Assembly (NCBI RefSeq): GCF_003063335.1 | Contig: NZ_NERX01000001.1 | Coordinates: forward strand, 744,001 to 808,000 | DNA: 64,000 nt | DNA from: Limnohabitans sp. MMS-10A-192 | GTDB taxonomy: Bacteria; Pseudomonadota; Gammaproteobacteria; Burkholderiales; Burkholderiaceae_C | Direction: 5' to 3' | Shown here: positions 58,210 to 64,000 of the stretch, piece by piece | How positions within the stretch are numbered: the stretch's first letter is position 1 | Layout of the letters: every line of letters starts with the position of its first letter | Made by a program: the position numbers and the translations under genes | Notes under the pieces: generated by a model | What the model saw: the letters and a program-made list of their open reading frames with translations, nothing else | What the model was told of the DNA's origin: nothing | Database searches by the model: none

Positions 58210-59570
58210 GCGCGGCCCTCTTGTACAGCGGCAAAGGCGGATTCGAGCACGTCGCACATGAAGTCCACTTCCTCGCGGGTGATGACGAGAGGCGGCGACA
58301 AAATCAGGTTGGGGCCCGAAATGCGAACCATCAGCCCCGCCTTGTAAGCCGCCTTGGCCACCCGCGCCGGGATGTCGCTGCTGCGGGTCATCGGTGTGCG
58401 TTTGGCCTTGTCGCTCACCATTTCGATGCCCAGCATCAAGCCCACGCCACGCACGTCGCCCACAAAGCTGCAGGTGTCCACCAGCTTGCCCAATCGGCTC
58501 TGCAGGTGCGCGCCCACACGGGCCGCGTTGCCCGGAATGTCCAGCGCCTCGATCTGGTCGAGTGTGGCCAGCGCCGCCGCGGCTGCGATCGGGTGCGCGC
58601 TGTAGGTGTAGCCGTGCGAGACCGAGGCAGTGCCCGTGGTGTCGGCGTCAAACACATCGGCAATGCGGCGGTTGATGGCCGTGGCCCCCAGCGGGATGTA
58701 GCCCGAAGAAATGCCCTTGGCCAGGCACCACATGTCGGCGTTCACGCCCCACAGGCGCGTGCCAAACAGCTCGCCGCTGCGGCCAAAGCCAGTCACCACC
58801 TCGTCGGCGATCAAGAGCACGCCGTACTTGTCGCAAATCTGGCGAACCAGCGGCCAGTAGTTGGGCGGCGGCACGATCACGCCGCCCGCGCCCTGCACCG
58901 GCTCAGCAATGAAAGCCGCCACAGTGTCCGGGCCCTGGAAAACGATTTCGCGCTCCAGCAACTCGGCGCAAATTTCGCCCAGACGGATCGGGTCATCGGT
59001 GTATGGGTTGTGATAAGCCCAAGGCGTGTCGATGTGGAAGCACCCGGGCAGCAGCGGCTCGTAGGCGCGGCGAAAATTGGTGTTGCCGTTCACGCTCATG
59101 CCGCCAAAGTGCACGCCGTGGTAGCCCTGGCGCAGGCTGATGAACTTGAAGCGGTCGGCCTGGCCCTTGAGCTTCCAGTACTGGCGGGCAATCTTCAAAG
59201 CTCCTTCCACCGCGTCCGAGCCGCCGTTGGAGAACATCACGGTGGCCACCTCTTCGGGCTGCATCATCTGCACCAGGCGCTTGGACAACTCGATCGCCCG
59301 CACATGGGTGGTGCCGCGGAACACGTTGTAAAAAGGCAGCTCGTCCATCTGCGCCACGATGGCGTCGCGCACCGGCTTGTTGCTGTGCCCCAGGTTGCAG
59401 GCCCACAGGCCGCCGACGCCGTCAAGCATCTTGTGACCATCCACGTCCCAAATCCAGCAGCCCTCGCCTTTGGCAATGATGTCTGGCGTTGACTTTTTCA
59501 TCGCACCCGGATGGGCCATGGGGTGCCACAGGTATTGGGCGTTGTCAGCCTTGAGTTGGTCGGTGTCCAT
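58206..59570 (-). CDS. Class III omega-aminotransferase
   Basis: PLP enzyme of 454 residues resembling putrescine/omega-amino acid:pyruvate transaminases (SpuC-type). Signatures are YLWHPMAHPGAMKKSTPDII, GGLWACNLGHSNKPVRDAIV, MDELPFYNVFRG, VMFSNGGSDAVEGALKIARQ, IAEPVQGAGGVIVPPPNYWP, LLIADEVVTGFGRSGELFG and the Schiff-base lysine in LAKGISSGYIPLGATAINRR. In the operon it could transfer the amino group of an omega-amino acid or aminoaldehyde to pyruvate or 2-oxoglutarate. It lies 20 bp after the aldehyde dehydrogenase. Confidence 0.92.
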   Translation of the reverse strand: MDTDQLKADNAQYLWHPMAHPGAMKKSTPDIIAKGEGCWIWDVDGHKMLDGVGGLWACNLGHSNKPVRDAIVAQMDELPFYNVFRGTTHVRAIELSKRLVQMMQPEEVATVMFSNGGSDAVEGALKIARQYWKLKGQADRFKFISLRQGYHGVHFGGMSVNGNTNFRRAYEPLLPGCFHIDTPWAYHNPYTDDPIRLGEICAELLEREIVFQGPDTVAAFIAEPVQGAGGVIVPPPNYWPLVRQICDKYGVLLIADEVVTGFGRSGELFGTRLWGVNADMWCLAKGISSGYIPLGATAINRRIADVFDADTTGTASVSHGYTYSAHPIAAAAALATLDQIEALDIPGNAARVGAHLQSRLGKLVDTCSFVGDVRGVGLMLGIEMVSDKAKRTPMTRSSDIPARVAKAAYKAGLMVRISGPNLILSPPLVITREEVDFMCDVLESAFAAVQEGRA

Positions 59571-59589
59571 TGTTTTCCCTTGGTATTTT

Positions 59590-61074
59590 TCAGAGCTGAA
59601 TCCAGGCGGTCTTCAGGTCCAGGTATTTGTCCATGGCATGCATCGACTTGTCGTGCCCGTTACCCGACTGCCGCACGCCGCCCAGCGGCACGGTGATGTC
59701 CGGGCCGCCGTAGGTATTGACATGCACCAGCCCGGCCTTGATGGCGCGCACCATGCGGTGGGCTCGCGAAAGGCTGCCGGTCCACACCCCTGCAGCCAAG
59801 CCGTATTCGGTGCCGTTGGCCAGGCGCACAGCATGGGCCTCATCGTCAAAAGGCATGACGGCCAGCACCGGGCCGAAGACTTCCTGCCGGGCAATGTCCA
59901 TCTCGGGCTGAACGCCATCGAGCACGGCGGGGCTCATGTACTGGCCACCAGGCACAGGCGCAATCACCTGACCGCCGGTGCGCAGACGCGCGCCCTGCGC
60001 CAGCGCACGCGCCAGCATGCTCTGGTTGCGGGCCAACTGGCGGGCGCTGCTCACGGCACCAATGTCGGTCGTTACATCCAGCGGGTCACCCACACGCAAA
60101 CTGGCCGCGATGTTTTGCAGCCGATCTACAAATTCGTCGTGCACCGAGCGCTGCACCAAAAGGCGCGAGCCTGCCACGCACACCTGCCCGCTGTTGCGGA
60201 AAATGCCCATGGCCGAGACCTTGGCCGCCTGCGCCAGATCGACCGCATCATCAAACACGATGTTGGGCGACTTGCCGCCCAGCTCCAGATAGACCCGCTT
60301 GAGGTTGGACTCGGCCGAGGCTTTCAGCAACAGACGCCCCACCGGGCCGGAGCCCGTGAACGTGAGGATGTCCACGTCCATGTGCCGAGCCAGCGCCTCG
60401 CCAGCCACTGCGCCCGTGCCGGTGACCACATTGAGCACGCCCGGGGGCAAGCCCGCGTCCAGACACAGCTGCGCCAGGCGCAGCAAAGAGAGCGACGCGT
60501 CTTCAGAAGGTTTGAGCACCACCGAATTACCCGCCGCCAGGGCCGGGGCGATCTTCCAGGCGCCGATCATGAGCGGAAAGTTCCACGGCACAATGGCCCC
60601 GACCACGCCGACCGCTTCCTTGTGGATCAGCCCCAGCGTGCCCTCGGGCGTGGGCGCGATTTCGCCATTGATCTTGTCCACGCACTCGGCGTAATAACGG
60701 AAGGTGCCCGCCGCGCTGCCCGGCTCGGCCTTCCAGGCCATGGCAATCTCGGTGCCGTTGTCGCGCACACCCAGCACCGCCAGCTCGGCGTGGTGCGCTT
60801 CGATGCGGTCGGCAATGCGGTGCAACACCTTCTTGCGCTCGGCAGGGGCCATGCGGGACCACACCCCTTGCTCAAAAGTGCGGCGAGCCGCCTGCACGGC
60901 GCGGTCCACATCTTCTGCCCCAGCGGCAGCGATGCTGCACAAGGTCTGACCGTCAATGGGCGAGACGACCGGCAGCGTCTGGCCCGACGCCGCAGCCCCC
61001 CACTGGCCGTCAATCAGCACGCCCTGGTTGGGGATAAGTTGGTGACGCAGCGCGTCGATGTGTTCTTGTTTCAT
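59590..61074 (-). CDS. NAD(P)-dependent aldehyde dehydrogenase (PuuC-like)
   Basis: ALDH-superfamily enzyme of 494 residues: VVGAIVPWNFPLMIGAWKIA, cofactor region LKPSEDASLSLLRLAQL, ILTFTGSGPVGRLLL, general base in YLELGGKSPNIVFDDA, catalytic cysteine in NSGQVCVAGSRLLVQ, and the C-terminal QEVFGPVLAVMPFDDEAH. Closest in style to gamma-glutamyl-gamma-aminobutyraldehyde dehydrogenases, which fits the GS-like ligase in the operon. The ATG giving MKQEHIDALRHQL is preferred (GGAG 10 bp upstream) over a TTG two codons earlier. Confidence 0.93.
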   Translation of the reverse strand: MKQEHIDALRHQLIPNQGVLIDGQWGAAASGQTLPVVSPIDGQTLCSIAAAGAEDVDRAVQAARRTFEQGVWSRMAPAERKKVLHRIADRIEAHHAELAVLGVRDNGTEIAMAWKAEPGSAAGTFRYYAECVDKINGEIAPTPEGTLGLIHKEAVGVVGAIVPWNFPLMIGAWKIAPALAAGNSVVLKPSEDASLSLLRLAQLCLDAGLPPGVLNVVTGTGAVAGEALARHMDVDILTFTGSGPVGRLLLKASAESNLKRVYLELGGKSPNIVFDDAVDLAQAAKVSAMGIFRNSGQVCVAGSRLLVQRSVHDEFVDRLQNIAASLRVGDPLDVTTDIGAVSSARQLARNQSMLARALAQGARLRTGGQVIAPVPGGQYMSPAVLDGVQPEMDIARQEVFGPVLAVMPFDDEAHAVRLANGTEYGLAAGVWTGSLSRAHRMVRAIKAGLVHVNTYGGPDITVPLGGVRQSGNGHDKSMHAMDKYLDLKTAWIQL

Positions 61075-61119
61075 GTTCAATTCACTCCAAATTTCATGAG
61101 CCCGGACGCCGATTCAGCG

Positions 61120-61434
61120 TCAGTCCGGCACGTGCAGCACGATGCCATCGAGCGTACTCGACGCGATCAGCTGGCAGCTCAGGCGGCTGCCCGCTTGGCG
61201 CGGCGAGGTGACGATGTCGAGCATGGCGTTTTCCACTTCTTCCATCGGCGGGCAAGCGGCGAGCCAGGCTTCATCAACGTACACATGGCAAGTGGCGCAG
61301 GACAGGCAGCCGCCACACTCGCCCGCCACACCGGGGATGCCGTTCATTTGGGCTGCGTCCATCAGGTTGGTGCCGTCGTTGACGTCATCGCTTACGCGGT
61401 CGCCGTTGCTCATGATCCAGTGCACTTGGGGCAT
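61120..61434 (-). CDS. [2Fe-2S] ferredoxin, adrenodoxin/putidaredoxin type
   Basis: Electron carrier of 104 residues with four cluster cysteines: GECGGCLSCATCHVYVDEAW (C-x5-C-x2-C) and the fourth in GSRLSCQLIAS. This is the type that reduces bacterial class I P450s, and a P450 gene lies two genes upstream in the same direction. Start MPQVHWIMSNGDRVS; the longer frame runs back into the GS-like gene. No ferredoxin reductase gene is visible in the window. Confidence 0.93.
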   Translation of the reverse strand: MPQVHWIMSNGDRVSDDVNDGTNLMDAAQMNGIPGVAGECGGCLSCATCHVYVDEAWLAACPPMEEVENAMLDIVTSPRQAGSRLSCQLIASSTLDGIVLHVPD

Positions 61435-61450
61435 GGTTCGGTCTTTCTGT

Positions 61451-62743
61451 TCAGATGAAACGGATGTAGTGGTCGCGCAGTGCATCGCCTTCCAGGCCTG
61501 CGGTGCGTTCGATCTCGTGGCGCTTGATGCCCACATGGTTGGCCACCAGGCCTTCGCCCAGGGCTTGCGTCAGCACGGTGTCGGCTTCCAGGGCATCCAG
61601 CGCGCCCGCCAGGGTGTCGGGCACGCTCTGGGTGGCGTCCTTGTTTTCGAGGCAGTCGCCCGTCTCGATGGGCTGGAGTGCATAAGCGTTGGCCACGCCC
61701 AGGCGCGCCGCCTGCAACACCGCAGCGGTGTGGGTGTAGGGGTTGGCCGCTGCGTCGCCCATGCGGTGCTCGATGCGCGCGCCGGGTCCGCTTTCGGCCG
61801 ACAGGCGCACCGTGACACCCCGGTGGTCCACCGCCCAGTTTTGCCAAAAGCCCGAGAGGCTGGCCGGTTGCAAGCGCTGGTAAGAATTGGCGCTGGGGGC
61901 CAACAAACCCGCCAGCGCCTGGTGGTGGTGCATGAGTCCGGCGGTGCAACCGAGCGTCAAGGCGTTGAACTGGCTGGCGTCGTGCCCGCCCGAGATCGCG
62001 TTGTGGCCCTGGCCATCGCGCAGGCTGAAGTTGATGTGCACGCCGCTGCCGCCAACCGTCAAGATGGGCTTGGGCATGAAGGTCAGCACGATGCCGTGTT
62101 GGAAAGCCACCTCACGCGCCAAGAGGCGGAACAAAAAGATGTCGTCCACCGCTTTGACGGCGCGGTCGTATTTGAGCGTGAACTCGAACTGCGGCGCGTC
62201 GTACTCGGTGTTCATGCTGTCGATGCGAAAGCCTGCCGCCGTGGCCTTTTCCCACAGGGCATCGGTGAAGCCCCTCGGGTCGGCAAAGGGGCCGGTGGCA
62301 TACACATGGGCTGCAGGCGTGTCATAGGGTTTGAGCGAACCGTCGGGCTCGATCTGGAAGGCAAAGGCTTCGAGCTCGATGCCCACCATCGGGTCGTAGC
62401 CCATGGCCTGCCAGTCGGCCACGGCGCGCTTGAGGGCACTGCGCCCGCACATGGGCAGCGGTGTACCGTCGTTGGCTTTGAGGTCACCAATGGCCACCTG
62501 GGTGAAAGGCTGCCAGCCGGGGCGAATGTCCTCGGGGGTGTAGACGGCCTCCATGTCAGGCAGGCCTTCCATGACCATGGCGCCGGGCGCAGGGATCAGC
62601 TCTTTCTCATACGTCACGCCGAAGGTGCCCCGGCAAAAGCGGGCACCGCCGCCCTGCCCGGCTTGGAGCGTGACGTATTTGCCCCGCGGAATGGCCAAGT
62701 GGTCACAAAACAGCACCCGCAGGCGTTCTTGAACATTGGACAT
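61451..62743 (-). CDS. Glutamine-synthetase-like gamma-glutamyl-amine ligase (PuuA/IpuC-like)
   Basis: GS-superfamily protein of 430 residues. Conserved elements: PMVGIELEAFAFQIEPDG (metal-binding Glu), MNTEYDAPQFEFTLKYD, GGSGVHINFSLRDGQGHN (ATP/Glu site) and RIEHRMGDAAANPYTHTAAV, the last being close to the RIEHR-A-ANPY form of gamma-glutamylputrescine synthetases. Length is shorter than true GlnA (about 470). It probably ligates glutamate to an amine with ATP. The ATG after AAAGGA is chosen (MSNVQERLRVLF). It lies between P450 and ferredoxin genes. Confidence 0.9.
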   Translation of the reverse strand: MSNVQERLRVLFCDHLAIPRGKYVTLQAGQGGGARFCRGTFGVTYEKELIPAPGAMVMEGLPDMEAVYTPEDIRPGWQPFTQVAIGDLKANDGTPLPMCGRSALKRAVADWQAMGYDPMVGIELEAFAFQIEPDGSLKPYDTPAAHVYATGPFADPRGFTDALWEKATAAGFRIDSMNTEYDAPQFEFTLKYDRAVKAVDDIFLFRLLAREVAFQHGIVLTFMPKPILTVGGSGVHINFSLRDGQGHNAISGGHDASQFNALTLGCTAGLMHHHQALAGLLAPSANSYQRLQPASLSGFWQNWAVDHRGVTVRLSAESGPGARIEHRMGDAAANPYTHTAAVLQAARLGVANAYALQPIETGDCLENKDATQSVPDTLAGALDALEADTVLTQALGEGLVANHVGIKRHEIERTAGLEGDALRDHYIRFI

Positions 62744-62766
62744 GGTGATTCCTTTCAAACCTAGGT

Positions 62767-64000
62767 TCAGATGAGGTGCATGCGCAAGGGCAAACGTTTG
62801 ATGCCCGAGACAAAGTTGGATCGCAAAAAGGCGTGCTCACCCGTTTGCTCGATGCGGTCGACGCGCTTGATCAGCTCCTGCATCAAGACGCGCAACTCCA
62901 GCCGCGCCAGCCACATGCCCAGACAGGCGTGCGCCCCGCCCTGGCCAAAAGACAGGTGACGGTTCACGCCACGGCTCAAATCCACAGTGAATGGTCGATC
63001 AAAAGCCCGCTCGTCGCGGTTGCCAGAGATGAACCAGAGCAGCACTTTGTCGCCCGCCTTGACTTGTTTGCCGTGGTACTCGAAGTCCTCGGTGGCGGTG
63101 CGGCGGAAATGCGTGGCGGGTGAAGCCCAGCGGATGAACTCGTCGGCCACGCCTTCCCAAGCGGCCTCGCCTTGCACCGCCTTGAGTTGCTGCATCAAGC
63201 CCGGCTGGTTGGCCAGCGCATGCAAGGCGGCGGCAATTGAATAACGGGTGGTGTCATTGCCCGCGGCCACCAACAGGCAAAAGAAGTTGCGGAATTCGGT
63301 GTCGCTGATCACGTTGCCCTGGGCGTCGGGTTGGGTGATCAGGTGGAGTACGCCGCTGGTGTCGCCGGCGCTGCGTTTGCGCTCCATCAGCTGCGCGGCG
63401 TAGTCGAACAGGTCGGCCCCGGCAGGCGAGCGGAACGGCATGAAGCGGTAGGCCTCGGTGTCCATTTTGTCGACCACATGGCTGGTGAAATCGCTGTCGG
63501 TGTTGGCCATGAGCGCATCGCCCCTGTCCACCAGCCAGTCCAGGTCTTCTTCGGGCAGGCCCGCGATGCGCCCGAGCATGCGCATGGGCAGCTGGCGGGC
63601 AATGTGGTGCGTGGCGTCAAACTCGCCCAGCGCCAGGGCTTGATCGAGAATGCCCACACACAGCTCGCGAATCTGGTCTTCGTACAGCGCCATCATGGGC
63701 TTGGAAAAGGCCTTGGCCACCAGCATGCGGGTGCGGGTGTGCTCGGGCGGGTCGGTCTCTTGAAAGGTCCGCCGCGCCATGTACTCCTCGTGCGACTGGT
63801 CTTCCATGCGGATGCCCTGTGCAGAACTGAGGCGCTGGTGGTTGCGGTTGAGCTCCAGGATGTCGGCGTGCCGCGTGACCGACCAAAAACCTTTGCCATC
63901 GGCCCACTCGCACCAGGCCATGGGGTCCTCGTCGCGCAAGCGTTTGAAGGTGTTGTGCGGCGTGCCGTTCACATAGCTGTCGTGGCTGGAGATGTCGGCG
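62767..64000 (-). CDS. Cytochrome P450 (5' end cut by window edge)
   Basis: Soluble bacterial P450, about 411 residues visible; the frame stays open to the right edge (preceding residues ADISSHDSYVNGTPHNTF match a P450 N-terminus), so the true start is outside. Landmarks: FQETDPPEHTRTRMLVAKAF (helix C), LLVAAGNDTTRYSIAAALHA (I-helix oxygen-activation motif), EFIRWASPATHFRRTATED (K-helix E-x-x-R) and the haem-binding LSFGQGGAHACLGMWLARLE with the cysteine ligand. It is expected to take electrons from the ferredoxin two genes downstream. It starts the amine-degradation operon as far as visible; the substrate is not predictable. Confidence 0.94.
   Translation of the reverse strand, partial: ADISSHDSYVNGTPHNTFKRLRDEDPMAWCEWADGKGFWSVTRHADILELNRNHQRLSSAQGIRMEDQSHEEYMARRTFQETDPPEHTRTRMLVAKAFSKPMMALYEDQIRELCVGILDQALALGEFDATHHIARQLPMRMLGRIAGLPEEDLDWLVDRGDALMANTDSDFTSHVVDKMDTEAYRFMPFRSPAGADLFDYAAQLMERKRSAGDTSGVLHLITQPDAQGNVISDTEFRNFFCLLVAAGNDTTRYSIAAALHALANQPGLMQQLKAVQGEAAWEGVADEFIRWASPATHFRRTATEDFEYHGKQVKAGDKVLLWFISGNRDERAFDRPFTVDLSRGVNRHLSFGQGGAHACLGMWLARLELRVLMQELIKRVDRIEQTGEHAFLRSNFVSGIKRLPLRMHLI

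Noticed and set aside
59470..61458. 662-codon plus-strand open frame
   Set aside because: Antisense shadow of the aldehyde dehydrogenase and ferredoxin genes, typical of GC-rich DNA.
61451..62743. Housekeeping glutamine synthetase GlnA
   Set aside because: Shorter than GlnA, with the RIEHR-type C-terminal motif of gamma-glutamyl-amine ligases, and embedded among amine-oxidation genes.

Overview
The window is chromosomal DNA from a GC-rich betaproteobacterium. Gene order and protein types point to Burkholderiales, most likely Comamonadaceae (a Limnohabitans/Rhodoferax/Acidovorax-like freshwater lineage). The clues are a homodimeric AceE, an ispD-ispF pair beside mfd, a Fnr-type regulator next to a complete cbb3 oxidase cluster, zapA followed by 6S RNA, and many Burkholderiales-type DUF proteins. 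Genus-level placement is an inference. Coding density is high, many neighbouring genes overlap by 4 bp (ATGA/GTGA), and most true genes carry long antisense shadow frames.

Layout. 1-14.2 kb holds housekeeping and regulation: aceE (cut by the window edge), a FixL/FixJ-like two-component pair, folD, the M3 peptidase prlC, tRNA-Val(GAC), relA, an alpha/beta hydrolase, a 3-hydroxybutyrate dehydrogenase and an OmpR/EnvZ pair. 14.4-23.5 kb holds ispF-ispD, mfd, serB, a DUF3820 gene, an Asp-nucleophile hydrolase, a PLP aminotransferase and nth. Four intergenic patches in the first 22 kb carry REP-like palindromes, three of them as short tandem arrays with 38, 72 and 23 bp periods.

23.7-28.3 kb is a four-gene translationally coupled operon (DUF3348, DUF802, OmpA-like, DUF2894). 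Its two middle products look like a MotA/TolQ-like channel protein with a very long cytoplasmic tail, and a MotB-like partner with one membrane helix bearing an Asp followed by a peptidoglycan-binding domain. This is the architecture of ion-driven 5:2 motors such as MotAB and ZorAB, and it is one of the two most interesting systems here.

28.3-35.9 kb is a minus-strand vitamin B12 operon under a cobalamin riboswitch: a TonB-dependent receptor, two BtuF-like binding proteins, BtuC, BtuD, CobQ and a small glutaredoxin. 35.9-39.1 kb holds a ZapB-like protein, zapA, 6S RNA, a TauE-type exporter, a SIMPL protein and a SafE/UreH-type membrane protein.

39.1-49.9 kb is a microaerobic module: hemN, fnr, two small membrane proteins, ccoG, ccoPQON, ccoS, ccoI and a universal stress protein. 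Three FNR/ANR-type boxes serve its main promoters, and one of them contains the stop codon of ccoS.

50.0-56.2 kb has an orphan periplasmic sugar-type binding protein and a malonate operon (GntR regulator, malonyl-CoA decarboxylase, Bug/TctC binding protein, malonyl-CoA synthetase) with a perfect palindromic operator. 56.3-64.0 kb is a minus-strand operon with a cytochrome P450 (cut by the window edge), a glutamine-synthetase-like gamma-glutamyl ligase, a [2Fe-2S] ferredoxin, an aldehyde dehydrogenase, a class III aminotransferase, a Tm-1-like protein and a HAD hydrolase. It reads as an oxidative amine-degradation pathway whose substrate is not evident from sequence.
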